A stretch of 64,000 nt of DNA from Sphingomonas corticis (GCF_012035195.1 NZ_JAAVJH010000009.1:61343-125342); one strand, 5' to 3'; positions 51,661-61,695 are shown, counted from the first letter of the stretch. The notes: generated from the sequence alone by a model not told the origin. Numbers and translations: made by a program.

Positions 51661-52133
51661 TCGTTCGCCCCGCCACCTCCGCCGACGTTTCCGTCATCCT
51701 GCGCTTCGTGCGCGAACTCGCCGCCTATGAGCGCGAGCCCGACGCGGTGGAGGCGACGGAACCGATGCTGGCCGAGGCGCTGTTCGGGGCCGTCCCCGCG
51801 GCGGAGGCGGCGATCGCCGAAGTCGACGGCGAGCCGGCCGGCTTCGCGCTGTTCTTCCACAATTTCTCGACATGGACGGGGCGGCGCGGCCTCTATCTCG
51901 AGGATCTGTACGTCACCCCCGCGGCGCGCGGGCGGGGGGTGGGCAGGGCGCTGCTCGCCCATCTCGCCGGCATCGCGCTGGACCGCGGCTGCGCGCGGTT
52001 CGAATGGTCGGTGCTCGACTGGAACGAACCCGCGATCGGCTTCTACCGCGCGATCGGCGCGGTCGGCATGGAGGAATGGACGGTGCAGCGGCTGACGGGC
52101 GACGCGCTCGCGCGGCTGGCGGGGCGCGGTTGA
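51657..52133 (+). CDS. GNAT family N-acetyltransferase
   Basis: 158 aa. The acetyl-CoA binding motif A is LYLEDLYVTPAARGRGVGRA (R-x-x-G-x-G/A pattern), followed by LDRGCARFEWSVLDWNEPAI and GFYRAIGA, as in the diamine/spermidine acetyltransferase-like subgroup. It could acetylate a small amine. It is linked by overlapping codons to the transporter before it (ATGA) and the SMR exporter after it (TGATG), which suggests a joint role in amine handling; this is inference from position. Confidence 0.88.
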   Translation: MIVRPATSADVSVILRFVRELAAYEREPDAVEATEPMLAEALFGAVPAAEAAIAEVDGEPAGFALFFHNFSTWTGRRGLYLEDLYVTPAARGRGVGRALLAHLAGIALDRGCARFEWSVLDWNEPAIGFYRAIGAVGMEEWTVQRLTGDALARLAGRG

Positions 52134-52453
52134 TGGGCTGGATCTGGCTGGTCCTGGGCGGGCTGTTCGAAATCGGCTTCACCACCTGCCTGCGCCATGC
52201 GGAAGGCTTCCGCAACGTGCCGTGGACGCTCGGCTTCCTCGTGTCGGTCACGCTGTCGATGGGGCTGCTGGAACTCGCCTCGCGCTCCATCCCGATGGGC
52301 ACGGCCTATGCGGTCTGGACCGGCATCGGGGCGCTCGGCACCGTGCTGATCGGGATCGTCTGGTTCGGCGAGGCGGCGACGCTCGTCCGCCTCCTGCTGA
52401 TCCTCGGCGCGGTGGCCTGCATCGCCGGGCTGAAGCTGACCGCGGGGCATTGA
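52133..52453 (+). CDS. Small multidrug resistance family exporter, Gdx/SugE-like
   Basis: 106 aa with four membrane helices. GWIWLVLGGLFEIGFTTCLR contains the membrane glutamate essential for proton-coupled export, and ASRSIPMGTAYAVWTGIGAL is the SMR signature helix. The LRHAEGF segment after helix 1 is closer to SugE/Gdx guanidinium exporters than to EmrE. The ATG overlaps the GNAT stop by one base. Followed by a 302-base non-coding stretch. Confidence 0.87.
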   Translation: MGWIWLVLGGLFEIGFTTCLRHAEGFRNVPWTLGFLVSVTLSMGLLELASRSIPMGTAYAVWTGIGALGTVLIGIVWFGEAATLVRLLLILGAVACIAGLKLTAGH

Positions 52454-52480
52454 GGCTGGAGGCGCGATGAAGAAGCGGCC

Positions 52481-52638
52481 CGCGCAGAGGCGCGGAGCCG
52501 CAGAGAGGGCGCGCCGGCAGGACCGTCCCGCGTCTGCGGGACAAAGATCGCTGCCCGCCTCCGATCGTCAGCTGCCGGTGGCGGCTCGGGGGCTTCACGG
52601 CATCCTTCTTCTCCGCGTCTCCACGTGAACAAACCTTC
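52481..52638. repeat. Family C palindromic repeat after the SMR gene
   Basis: CGCGCAGAGGCGCGGAGCCG and CAGAGAGG at the left are answered by TTCTCCGCGTCTCCACGTG at the right, giving outer inverted arms around about 100 bases. The same words occur at 58891-59084. A small frame through this stretch (52467 onward) is Arg/Ala-rich and non-conserved, so the whole 302-base gap appears non-coding. Confidence 0.65.
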
Positions 52639-52755
52639 CTTCTTCAACACGGCGGCAGAACGCAAAGGCGTTGCAGGCGAAGAGCCGGCTGCGCCAGGAT
52701 CGCGAAACCCGCCGGCGCATGAAGCGGAAGGGGGCCGGGCGCGAAGGGGAAAGAC

Positions 52756-53109
52756 ATGCCGCTCGATACCGGCCTGATCGACTGGGTGGCGGAGGGGATA
52801 GCGCCGCTCGGCACCGTCACGCACCGGCGCATGATGGGCGGCGCGACGCTCTACTGCGACGGGACCGTCTTCGCGATCGTCGACGGCGACGGCAGCCTCT
52901 GGTTCAAGGGGGATGCGGTCAGCGACCCCGCCTGGGACGCGGCAGGCTGCGCGCGCTTCACCTACGAGCGCGGCGACGGGAGCGTGGCGAGCATGAACTA
53001 CCGGCAGGCGCCCGACGACTGCCTCGACGATGCCGAGGCGCTGCGCCAATGGGCCGTCCTCGGCATCGAAGCGGGCAGGCGGGCGCCGGTGAAGAAGTGC
53101 GGCAAATAG
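52756..53109 (+). CDS. TfoX N-terminal domain protein
   Basis: 117 aa. RRMMGGATLYCDGTVFAIVD is the TfoX-N signature (R-x-M-F/M-G-G) and GDGSLWFKGDAVS continues it; the C-terminal YRQAPDDCLDDAEALRQWAV is typical. TfoX-N proteins occur alone in many alphaproteobacteria with unknown role; the link to competence regulation is known only for full-length TfoX/Sxy. AGGGGAAAG precedes the ATG. It converges with ppa across a strong hairpin. Confidence 0.85.
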   Translation: MPLDTGLIDWVAEGIAPLGTVTHRRMMGGATLYCDGTVFAIVDGDGSLWFKGDAVSDPAWDAAGCARFTYERGDGSVASMNYRQAPDDCLDDAEALRQWAVLGIEAGRRAPVKKCGK

Positions 53110-53132
53110 CCCTCTCCCCTTCGATGATGGTT

Positions 53133-53203
53133 GGGTGAGGGGCCGCCACGAGCGCTGCGCTCGTGGCGGCCCCTCACCCCCACCCTCTCCCGAAAGGAGA
53201 GGG
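53133..53203. terminator. Long double hairpin between TfoX-N gene and ppa
   Basis: A perfect 22-base inverted repeat (arms 53133-53154 and 53158-53179, loop CTG) is followed by a perfect 8-base stem (CCCTCTCC, loop CGAAA, GGAGAGGG, 53183-53203). CCCTCTCCCC also occurs at 53110, next to the first stop. It likely terminates both convergent genes and resembles a repetitive palindromic element. Confidence 0.8.
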
Positions 53204-53212
53204 CGAGGATGA

Positions 53213-53791
53213 CTACTCCCGGCCCGGCACGTCGTGGTCGTGCGGTTCCTCGCCCTGCGCCTTGGCGGCGTTGTAGCGGTCGATCGCCTCCAGCGTGATG
53301 CGGCGCGCTTCCTCGCGGTCGCCCCAGGTGCCGATGCGCACCCACTTGGTCTTCTCCAGATCCTTGTAGTGGGTGAAGAAATGCTCGATCTGCTCGAACA
53401 CGATCTCGGGCAGGTCGTCCTTCTCGCCGACCTTGGAATAGTAAGGGAAGGTTTGGTCCACCGGCACGCAGACCAGCTTCTCGTCGCCGCCGGCCTCGTC
53501 CTCCAGGTTCAGCACCGCGATCGGCCGGGCGCGCACGACGCATCCCGGGATGAACGGCGAGCGCGCGACGACCAGCGCGTCGAGCGGATCGCCGTCCGGC
53601 GACAGCGTGTGCGGCACGAAGCCGTAGTTCGCCGGATAGCGCATCGGCGTGTGCAGGATGCGGTCGACGAACAGCGCGCCCGACGCCTTGTCGAACTCGT
53701 ACTTCACCGGTTCGCCGCCGGTCGGCACCTCGATGATGACGTTCAGGTCGTCGGGCGGGTTCTGCCCGACCGGGATGAGGTCGATACGCAT
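53213..53791 (-). CDS. ppa: Inorganic pyrophosphatase, family I
   Basis: 192 aa. Ppa hydrolyses pyrophosphate to drive biosynthesis. The metal-binding signature is SPDGDPLDALVVARSPFIPG (DGDPLDALV), with YEFDKASGALFVDRILHTPM and YPANYGFVPHT in the substrate pocket and KVGEKDDLPEIV plus HYKDLE later. The C-terminus is slightly longer than in E. coli with an acidic His-containing tail. AGATTCC just precedes the ATG as a weak ribosome site. Firm call. Confidence 0.97.
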   Translation of the reverse strand: MRIDLIPVGQNPPDDLNVIIEVPTGGEPVKYEFDKASGALFVDRILHTPMRYPANYGFVPHTLSPDGDPLDALVVARSPFIPGCVVRARPIAVLNLEDEAGGDEKLVCVPVDQTFPYYSKVGEKDDLPEIVFEQIEHFFTHYKDLEKTKWVRIGTWGDREEARRITLEAIDRYNAAKAQGEEPHDHDVPGRE

Positions 53792-53819
53792 GGAATCTCC
53801 GTGTCGTGATCCTTGGGTG

Positions 53820-55736
53820 TCAGCGCGGGGCGAGCAGCCTGTCGAGGCCGCCGTCCGCCGTGCCGATCTTCTCGAGCCGCGGGTAGCGTAGCCCCCCGTG
53901 ATAGTCGAGGGCGACGGTGCGATAGCGATCGCCCTCCTTCACCATCAGCGGGATGGGCGCCTTCGTGCCCTTCGCCGCCGCGATCGCGCCCTTCAGCGCG
54001 TCGGGCGTGAACGCCTCGCCGTCCACCGCCACGATCGTGTGGCCGACGGTCAGCCCGGCGGCGAAGGCGGGGCTGTCCCACGTCACGCCCGAGACCTCGC
54101 CCGCGGCGGTGCCGACGACGAAGCCGCCCGAGTAGGTCAGGTCGACGATCTTGCGCGTGCCCTCGTTCGCCTTGAACGACGGGGTGGGCGCGTCGGTGTA
54201 GATCAGACGATAGCCGTTGCGGGCGAATCCCTCGATCGGCGCGCCCTTGGCGTGCTCGGTCAGGCGGCGGGTGAGATAGCCCTTCCAGTCGTAGGGCTGG
54301 ATCGCGTCCAGCGTCGCGGCGACGTCGTCCAGCGTGTACGTCACCTCGCCCCAGTCCCCGTCGCGGATGCCGAAGAAGGCGCGGGCGAAATCATCGATCG
54401 ACCTGGTGCCGCCCGATTTCTCGCGCAGCAGCGAATCGACGTCCATCCACACGAGCAGCCCCTCGTTGTAATAGTCCTCGCTGCGCTGCCAGCTGGTCCA
54501 GCCCTTGGGCCGGCGGGCGGAGATGACGGGATCGTTGGTGGTGTCGACCAGGTCGCGCCACGCCCGCGCGGGCTGGCTGTCGTACAGCGCCATGATCGCG
54601 GCATATTGGTCCAGCGTGTCCTGCTTGCTGACCAGCCCTGACCGCGCCTGCAGCACGTAGCCCCAGAATTGCGTCTGCCCCTCGTACACCCACAATAGCG
54701 ACCCGCGCATCGGCGTGCGATAGTCTGGCGTCCACAGGTCCGCGCCGCGGCGGAACTTGCCGTCCCAGCTGTGCGTGTATTCGTGCGGCAGCAGGTTGCG
54801 GCGGCCCGGCCCCTCGTTCCATTTGGTGAAATAGCCGGGCGTCACGCCGTTCTCGCTGGAGCGGTGATGTTCCAGGCCGATCCCGCCCAGCTCGTCCGTG
54901 ATCGACAGCAGAAAGGTGTAGCGGTCGTAATGCTGCGCGCCGAACGTCTTCACCGCCTGATCGACCAGCCGCTTGTGCGCGTCGACCTGCTCGGGCGTGG
55001 CGTTGAGTTCGGCGGGGTCGTCCGCATACGTCGCCAGCTTCACCCGCGGCGACAGGTCCCACGTCCTGCCGTAGCGCCCGGCGAGGATCGGCGAATCGAC
55101 CAGCACCTCGTAGTTGGTGGTGTCGTAGGTGTAGGTCGATCCCGTCACCTTCGCCGGGATCGCGCCCGACGCGGTCCAGCCGTCGGGGTAGCGGACCGTC
55201 ATCTGCACCGGGATCTGCCGGGTGAAGTAGCCGGCGGGGTACAGGCTGACCGAATTGGGCTGGAGCGAGATCATCGTCGGCGTCGCGACGATGCGCCCCT
55301 GGTCGCCCTTCGTCGCGGAGATGAACTGGAACCGCGCCTCGATCGTCCGCGCGCCCTGGGGCACCTCGATGTGGAAGGCGTAGACGTCGACGGGATCGCG
55401 CGTCCACTCGACCCGCCGGTTGCCCGCGGTGATGACCAGCCCGGCCAGCTTCTCGATCTCGCCGCGCGGGCTGTGCGCGCCGGGCAGCCACTTGGGGAAC
55501 AGCAGCACCATCTTGCCGGCCTTGGCGACCGGGATGGTCTCCACCACGCGGAAGATGCCGCGGCGGTTGTCGGTCGCGTCCACGTCCAACCGGATCGTGC
55601 CGGGATAGCGCGTGTCCTGCGGTGCCGGGATCGTGTCGACGAACGGCACCGGCTGCGGCGCGCTGTTGCCGGCGGGCACCTGGGCGGCGGCGGCGGTGGA
55701 GGCGAGGAGGCTGGCGGCGAGGAAGCGGCGGATCAT
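53820..55736 (-). CDS. Exported M61 family aminopeptidase
   Basis: 638 aa, typical of M61 glycyl aminopeptidases. A signal peptide covers MIRRFLAASLLASTAAAAQ. The zinc site is LLPHEYTHSWDGKFRRGAD (HEYTH), with the third ligand expected about 20-40 residues later in LLWVYEGQTQFWGYVLQA (Glu). A C-terminal PDZ-like domain starts near 530 (TAAGEVSGVTWDSPAFAAGL). Such enzymes act in the periplasm on peptides with N-terminal Gly or Ala. It ends 28 bases upstream of ppa and may be cotranscribed with it. Confidence 0.9.
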   Translation of the reverse strand: MIRRFLAASLLASTAAAAQVPAGNSAPQPVPFVDTIPAPQDTRYPGTIRLDVDATDNRRGIFRVVETIPVAKAGKMVLLFPKWLPGAHSPRGEIEKLAGLVITAGNRRVEWTRDPVDVYAFHIEVPQGARTIEARFQFISATKGDQGRIVATPTMISLQPNSVSLYPAGYFTRQIPVQMTVRYPDGWTASGAIPAKVTGSTYTYDTTNYEVLVDSPILAGRYGRTWDLSPRVKLATYADDPAELNATPEQVDAHKRLVDQAVKTFGAQHYDRYTFLLSITDELGGIGLEHHRSSENGVTPGYFTKWNEGPGRRNLLPHEYTHSWDGKFRRGADLWTPDYRTPMRGSLLWVYEGQTQFWGYVLQARSGLVSKQDTLDQYAAIMALYDSQPARAWRDLVDTTNDPVISARRPKGWTSWQRSEDYYNEGLLVWMDVDSLLREKSGGTRSIDDFARAFFGIRDGDWGEVTYTLDDVAATLDAIQPYDWKGYLTRRLTEHAKGAPIEGFARNGYRLIYTDAPTPSFKANEGTRKIVDLTYSGGFVVGTAAGEVSGVTWDSPAFAAGLTVGHTIVAVDGEAFTPDALKGAIAAAKGTKAPIPLMVKEGDRYRTVALDYHGGLRYPRLEKIGTADGGLDRLLAPR

Positions 55737-55825
55737 GAGCGTCCCGATATCGTTGCGACGGCGAGGCTTACGCGGATGGCTCCACCGCCTTCAAGCCTCA
55801 ACCGTCCGCATCGGCGCAAGCGGCC

Positions 55826-56464
55826 TCACCCCCCGCCGCCGAGCACGTTGATCGTGAACGCCAGCACGCCCAGGTTGAACACGAACGCCGCGACCGCCTG
55901 CCCCGTGACGACGCGCCGCATCGTCCGGCTGGTCACCGCCACGTCGCTGGTCTGGAACGTCATCCCCAGCGTCACCGCGAAATAGAGGAAGTCCGAATAA
56001 TCGGGTTCGTCCTCCTGCGGGAAATCGAGTCCCCCAGCATCCCCGCCGTCGCCCGGCCGATAGTAGAGATGCGCGTAGTGCAGCGTGTAGACCATGTTCG
56101 CGAAGCCCCAGGCGAGCGCCAGCGTCGCGAGCACCAGCGCCGTGTCCGCGCGCCCCGGCCGCTCCAGTTCCGCCGCCACCGCGACGAGCACCGCCAGCGT
56201 CGCGATGACGGCGAGCGCGAGCATCTCGCCGCGGTTCGCGTCCGTCCGCCGCGCCGTCGCGCGCATCTCCGCCGCCGACCCCTGGCGGAACAGCGACGGC
56301 ATCGACAGCAGGAAGGCGATCGCGGCGACGTCGAACGCCAGCATCGGCCCGCGCTGCCAACCGTGATGCAGGATCCCGATCGGCGCGGCGGCGGCGAAGA
56401 CGAGCAGGAACAGCACGAAGCGCGGCGGCGCCACCCGCCCGATCGTCTGTCGCCACCACCCCAT
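55826..56464 (-). CDS. DUF1345 membrane protein
   Basis: 212 aa from the ATG at 56464 (a GTG two codons upstream is possible). Five membrane helices. NMVYTLHYAHLYYRPGDGGD and FLYFAVTLGMTFQTSDVAVT are the two hallmark DUF1345 segments; RTMRRVVTGQAVAAFVFN follows. The segment resembles a channel-like loop, but no function is established. It diverges from hisS with about 50 bases between. Confidence 0.85.
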   Translation of the reverse strand: MGWWRQTIGRVAPPRFVLFLLVFAAAAPIGILHHGWQRGPMLAFDVAAIAFLLSMPSLFRQGSAAEMRATARRTDANRGEMLALAVIATLAVLVAVAAELERPGRADTALVLATLALAWGFANMVYTLHYAHLYYRPGDGGDAGGLDFPQEDEPDYSDFLYFAVTLGMTFQTSDVAVTSRTMRRVVTGQAVAAFVFNLGVLAFTINVLGGGG

Positions 56465-56513
56465 CCGCACCCGCTAGCGCGAGCCGGGCCGCTCTACTAG
56501 ATACCCGCGCTCC

Positions 56514-57722
56514 ATGGCCCGCAATCAGACACCCCAGCGCGTGCGCGGCACGCAGGACATCTTCCGCGCCGAGGAGCGCCGCTTCGCCCACGTCCTCGCC
56601 GCCTTCGACCGCGTCCGCCGGCTCTACGGGTTCGAGCGCGTCGAGGTGCCGGTGTTCGAGGACACGCAGGTCTTCGCCCGCTCGATCGGCGAGACCACCG
56701 ACGTCGTGTCGAAGGAGATGTACAGCTTCCCGGACAAGGGCGGCGATTCGCTGACGCTGCGGCCCGAGTTCACCGCCGGGATCGCGCGGGCGTACATCAC
56801 GGGGGGGTGGCAGCAATATGCGCCGCTGAAGCTCGCCACCTCCGGCGCGCTGTTCCGCTACGAACGTCCGCAGAAGGGCCGCTACCGCCAGTTCCACCAG
56901 ATCGACGCCGAGGTGCTGGGCGCGCCTGAGCCGGCGGCGGAAGTGGAGCTGCTGACGCTCGCCGACCAGCTGCTGAAGGAGCTGGGCATCGGCGACGAGG
57001 TGACGCTGCAACTGAACACGCTGGGCGATGCCGAAACCCGCGAGGCGTGGCGCGCCGCGCTGGTCGCGCATTTCGAGGGCCATCGCGGCGATCTGTCCGA
57101 GGAGAGCCTCGCTCGGCTCGACAAGAACCCGCTCCGCATCTTGGACAGCAAGGACCCGCGCGACCGTCCGATCGCCGACGCCGCGCCGGACATCGACGCC
57201 TTCCTGACGGCGGAGGCGCGCGCCTTCTTCGACGCCGTGACCGCGGGGCTCGACGCCGCCGGGGTCGAGTGGACTCGCAACCCGCGCCTTGTCCGCGGGC
57301 TCGATTACTATCGCCACACCGCGTTCGAGTTCGTCACCGACCGGCTGGGCGCGCAGGGCACCGTGCTGGCGGGCGGGCGCTACGACGGACTGGTTGAATC
57401 GCTGGGCGGCCCGGCGACCGCGGGCGTCGGCTGGGCCGCGGGGGTCGAGCGGCTGGCGATGCTGATCGAGGAGCCGGCGGCGCCGCGGACCGACGTTGCC
57501 GTCGTCGTCGAGGACGATGCCGCGCTGGGCGAGGCGCAGGCCGCGCTCGCCACGCTGCGCCGCGCGGGCGTGTCGGCGGAGCTGGTGGCGACGGGATCGC
57601 CGAGGAAGCGCTACGACAAGGCGCTGAAGCTGGACCCGCGCGAGACGCTGACCTTCGCCGCCGACGGCCGCCGCAGCCGCGTGCTGGACGGCGCCGGCTC
57701 GCGCACGGAGGGGCTGCTGTGA
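56514..57722 (+). CDS. hisS: Histidine-tRNA ligase
   Basis: 402 aa. HisS charges tRNA-His. Class II motif 1 region [20 protein letters not shown], motif 2 [20 protein letters not shown], the histidine-specific [20 protein letters not shown] and motif 3 [14 protein letters not shown] are all present, with a C-terminal anticodon-binding domain. [17 protein letters not shown] gives the conserved N-terminus. It is followed after 28 bases by prfA. Confidence 0.96.
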   Translation: MARNQTPQRVRGTQDIFRAEERRFAHVLAAFDRVRRLYGFERVEVPVFEDTQVFARSIGETTDVVSKEMYSFPDKGGDSLTLRPEFTAGIARAYITGGWQQYAPLKLATSGALFRYERPQKGRYRQFHQIDAEVLGAPEPAAEVELLTLADQLLKELGIGDEVTLQLNTLGDAETREAWRAALVAHFEGHRGDLSEESLARLDKNPLRILDSKDPRDRPIADAAPDIDAFLTAEARAFFDAVTAGLDAAGVEWTRNPRLVRGLDYYRHTAFEFVTDRLGAQGTVLAGGRYDGLVESLGGPATAGVGWAAGVERLAMLIEEPAAPRTDVAVVVEDDAALGEAQAALATLRRAGVSAELVATGSPRKRYDKALKLDPRETLTFAADGRRSRVLDGAGSRTEGLL

Positions 57723-57750
57723 TCCTCCCGGCGCCGGGGAGGACCTTCCC

Positions 57751-58827
<1,077 letters not shown>

Positions 58828-58890
58828 TCCGCGATCTTGCTTCCGCGCTCGCGGCCGGAACTCCGGCGTGCGCAGGGCCGCGGAAGCTGC

Positions 58891-59084
58891 GTTCACGCGG
58901 AGGCGCAGAGCAAAGAGGGCTAGTTCGCGCGGAGGCGCAGAGAAGGTCCCCGCCGACCCAACGCGCGCCAGCGATGCACCAACTCACCCGGCGGCCAATC
59001 ACGGAGCGCCGCTGGCGGCTCGGACCCTGACCGCGAACGACACCTCTCTGCGCCTCCGCGTCTCTGCGCGAACCAACCTTCTTC
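58891..59084. repeat. Family C palindromic repeat between prfA and prmC
   Basis: GTTCACGCGGAGGCGCAGAG (58891) and a second copy TTCGCGCGGAGGCGCAGAGA (58924) are matched at the right by CTCTCTGCGCCTCCGCGTCT and GCGCGAACCAACCTTCTT (to 59084). The arms are inverted and the centre is unique. It shares words with 52481-52638. It occupies most of the 496-base prfA-prmC gap; the remainder shows nothing I can call. Confidence 0.72.
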
Positions 59085-59323
59085 GTGGCGTCGTGCCTTT
59101 GCGTGAGCCCATCCCCGGCCGGCGACACGCCGCACCGATCGACCGAAGCGCTGTCCTACGCCGCCCCCGCCAGCTATTTGCGCCGCATGATCCCCACACC
59201 CATCGCCAGTGTCGCGTCGGTGACGCGCGCCTGTCGCGTCCAAGTCGCCTCCCCGTCGCCACCCCGGCGCGTCGCCCGCGGAAACCGCGCCGGCACCTCA
59301 ACATCCTCAACGTTCGCGACGCC

Positions 59324-60160
59324 ATGACCACCGCCCGTCAGGCGCTCGCCGAGGCCGCCGCCCGCTTCGATTTCTCCGCCACTCCCCGGCTCGATGCCGA
59401 GCTGCTGCTCGCCCACGCGCTCGGCGTGCCGCGCGAGCGGCTGCTGCTGACGCTCGCCGACCACGCCGTGCCCGCCGCCTTCGCCGACCTCGTCGCCCGG
59501 CGCGCGCGGCAGGAGCCGGTCGCCTATCTCACCGGCACGCGCGCCTTCTGGACGATCGACCTCGCCGTCGGTCCCGGCGCGCTGGTGCCGCGCGCGGACA
59601 GCGAGACGCTGATCGAGGCGGCGGTGGATCATTTCGCCGGCACCGCGGGGCCGCGCCGCGTGCTCGATCTCGGCACCGGCCCGGGCACGCTGCTGCTCGC
59701 CGCGCTGGCGCAATGGCCGGAGGCGACCGGCTCGGGCGTTGACGCCTCGCCTGCCGCGCTCGACTGGGCACGGCGCAACGCGCGGGCGCTGGGGATGGAG
59801 GCGCGGACGACGCTGCGGCATGGCAACTGGGCGGAGGGGATCGACGCGCGCTTCGACCTGGTGCTGGCGAACCCGCCCTATATCGCCGCGGGCACCGCGC
59901 TGCCCGACGAGGTGGCGCGGCACGAGCCGGCGAGCGCGCTGTTCGCGGGCGCCGACGGGCTGGACGACTATCGCCGCATCGCCCCCGCGCTGCCGCGGCT
60001 GATCGCGCCGGGAGGCGTCGCGTGCGTGGAGATCGGACACGACCAGGGCGACAGCGCCGCCGCGCTGTTCCGCGCGCAGGGGCTGGCGGTGGCGCTGCGG
60101 CGCGACCTCGCCGGGAACGACCGCTGCCTCTCGATCCTGCCTCCGGTCGCAGGACCTTGA
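59324..60160 (+). CDS. prmC: Release factor glutamine methyltransferase
   Basis: 278 aa from the ATG at 59324; the frame is open further upstream through repeat-adjacent sequence but without homology. PrmC methylates the GGQ glutamine of RF1 and RF2. The S-adenosylmethionine motif is RVLDLGTGPGTLLLAALAQW and the catalytic NPPY is in LVLANPPYIAAGT. EPVAYLTGTRAFWTIDLAVG is the conserved substrate segment. Its usual neighbour prfA lies just upstream but is separated by a repeat insertion. Confidence 0.95.
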   Translation: MTTARQALAEAAARFDFSATPRLDAELLLAHALGVPRERLLLTLADHAVPAAFADLVARRARQEPVAYLTGTRAFWTIDLAVGPGALVPRADSETLIEAAVDHFAGTAGPRRVLDLGTGPGTLLLAALAQWPEATGSGVDASPAALDWARRNARALGMEARTTLRHGNWAEGIDARFDLVLANPPYIAAGTALPDEVARHEPASALFAGADGLDDYRRIAPALPRLIAPGGVACVEIGHDQGDSAAALFRAQGLAVALRRDLAGNDRCLSILPPVAGP

Positions 60161-60420
60161 AAGCGGCGTGCCAGCGCACGATATTTCGCTTTGAGAACCG
60201 GGTTCGACCGTCTAGACGTGGCGGAGGGGCTCGCGACATCGACATCATCGCACGATGTGGGGCGTCAGGCCCGCTTTACGTCATCAACCGCCGACCGTCG
60301 GCGGCCATGGCAATCCGGCACGCGGGGCCAGCGCCCGTGCCGGCGTACAGGTGCAACCCGCTACAGGAGCGGACGCCGTTCATCGCGAACGGGCTTTGTA
60401 TCAAGGACGGGAACGGGAAT

Positions 60421-61344
60421 TTGATCAACAACCGGCAGAACGGCCGCCGTCGCGGTCGCGGTGGTGGCGGCGGACAGCGTCAGAACGGCGGTGGCGGCCA
60501 GGGACAGCGTGACAGCGGCAACCGGATCGACAGCCGCGCGCGCGGCAATGCGGCGCAGCTGCTGGAGAAATATCGCAACATGGCGCGAGACGCGCAGATG
60601 TCCGGCGACCGCGTGAACACCGAATATTACCTCCAGTTCGCCGATCATTATTTCCGCGTCCTGGCCGACCAGCGCGGCCGCTCCGACGAGCAGATGCCGC
60701 GCCGCCTGCGCGACGATTTCGACTCGTTCGACGGCGGCTTCGACGGTGCCGACGATTTCGGCGACGAGGGCGATCAGGTCCGCGCCGACGAGCAGCTGCG
60801 CGGCTCCGAGGGCGAGGGCCGCGGCTCCCGCGACCGCGACGACGCGCGCCAGCCGCGCAACCGCGAGGACGGCCGCCAGTCGCGCGATCGCGACGAGAAC
60901 CGCCAGTCGCGCGATCGCGACGAGAACCGCCAGTCGCGCGACCGCGACGAGAACCGCCAGCCCCGCGACCGTGAGGACGGCTACCAGCCGCGCGAGCGCG
61001 AGGAGCGGCGTCCCCGCGTCGAGGCGCGCCGCGACGCCGCACCGGCCTTCCAGCCCGCGGCCGAGCCGGCGAACGACCTCGCCAATGTCCCGCCCGCCGC
61101 CGTGACCGACGCGGAGGAGGCGCCGCGCCGTCGCCGCGGACGCAAGCCGCGCGAGGAGCAGGTGGCGGAAGCGGGTGCGCCCGACGCCGCGGCCGACATG
61201 GCGCTTGGCATCGATCGCCTGCCGCCCGCGCTGGGCGTCCAGGCCGCCGCGCCCGCGGTCGACGACGAGGCCGGGGAGGAAGCGCCCAAGCCGCGCCGCC
61301 GCCGCGTCCGCACCGCCGCGGCGGAGGCGCCGCAGGTCGGCTGA
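60421..61344 (+). CDS. DUF4167 protein with Arg-Asp repeats
   Basis: 307 aa from a TTG, chosen because homologues begin (M)[14 protein letters not shown] and GGACGGGAA lies upstream; ATG at 60307 would add 38 non-conserved residues. The DUF4167 core is SRARGNAAQLLEKYRNMARD and NTEYYLQFADHYFRVLADQ. The N-terminal Arg/Gly-rich segment resembles RNA-binding tails. A middle region repeats RQSRDRDEN three times with related copies around it, then an Arg/Pro-rich tail. Function is unknown; a nucleic-acid-binding role is only suggested by composition. Confidence 0.85.
   Translation: MINNRQNGRRRGRGGGGGQRQNGGGGQGQRDSGNRIDSRARGNAAQLLEKYRNMARDAQMSGDRVNTEYYLQFADHYFRVLADQRGRSDEQMPRRLRDDFDSFDGGFDGADDFGDEGDQVRADEQLRGSEGEGRGSRDRDDARQPRNREDGRQSRDRDENRQSRDRDENRQSRDRDENRQPRDREDGYQPREREERRPRVEARRDAAPAFQPAAEPANDLANVPPAAVTDAEEAPRRRRGRKPREEQVAEAGAPDAAADMALGIDRLPPALGVQAAAPAVDDEAGEEAPKPRRRRVRTAAAEAPQVG
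60874..60954 (+). repeat. Three 27-base tandem repeats in the DUF4167 gene
   Basis: Three consecutive in-frame 27-base units (60874-60900, 60901-60927, 60928-60954) encode RQSRDRDEN; units 1 and 2 are identical and unit 3 differs at one base. Partly matching units flank them. Because 27 is a multiple of three, copy number can change without breaking the frame. Confidence 0.9.
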
Positions 61345-61410
61345 CCTCGCGCCCCGGCTCGACCACGCGGACGGCGTCGGCCCCCCGACCGGGCCGGCGC
61401 CGTTCGCGCG

Positions 61411-61695
61411 TCAGCGCCCGTCGCGGTCGGGCGTGAAGGCGTCCACCGCCTCGTCGTGCCCGGTGCCCGAGCTCATGAAGGCGAGCCCCATCAGCGCCCC
61501 CGCCATCGCCACCGACCCGACCACCCCGCCGAACAGCGCCAGCACCGCCACCCAGCCGAGCGGGCCGTAGGCGCGGCCCACCAGCACGATCGCCACGCCG
61601 GCCGCCACCACCCCCGCCGCCGTCGTCGCCGCCAGGATGCGCCGGAACCGCCGCCAGGCGAAGCGCGCGTAGTGCGGATCGTCGAGGCCCGTCAT
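61411..61695 (-). CDS. Small membrane protein, function unknown
   Basis: 94 aa starting MTGLDDPHYARFAWRRFRRI. Two membrane helices are likely (ILAATTAAGVVAAGVAIVLV and WVAVLALFGGVVGSVAMAGA), ending in an acidic hydrophilic tail (GHDEAVDAFTPDRDGR). The YARFAWRRFRR start is of a kind often seen in sphingomonad hypothetical membrane proteins, but I know no function. It diverges from the CBS-domain gene across 62 bases and converges with the DUF4167 gene. Confidence 0.7.
   Translation of the reverse strand: MTGLDDPHYARFAWRRFRRILAATTAAGVVAAGVAIVLVGRAYGPLGWVAVLALFGGVVGSVAMAGALMGLAFMSSGTGHDEAVDAFTPDRDGR

Noticed and set aside
52467..52626. A roughly 53-codon frame after the SMR gene
   Set aside because: It consists almost wholly of the family C repeat and lacks any domain.
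59085..59327. An 80-codon frame before prmC
   Set aside because: Ser/Pro/Arg-rich, non-conserved, partly made of repeat-flanking sequence and overlapping the prmC start.
60161..60420. A possible tRNA-like GGTTCGA word before the DUF4167 gene
   Set aside because: Flanking bases do not pair as a T-arm, and no acceptor or anticodon stem can be built. I see nothing else firm in this 260-base gap.
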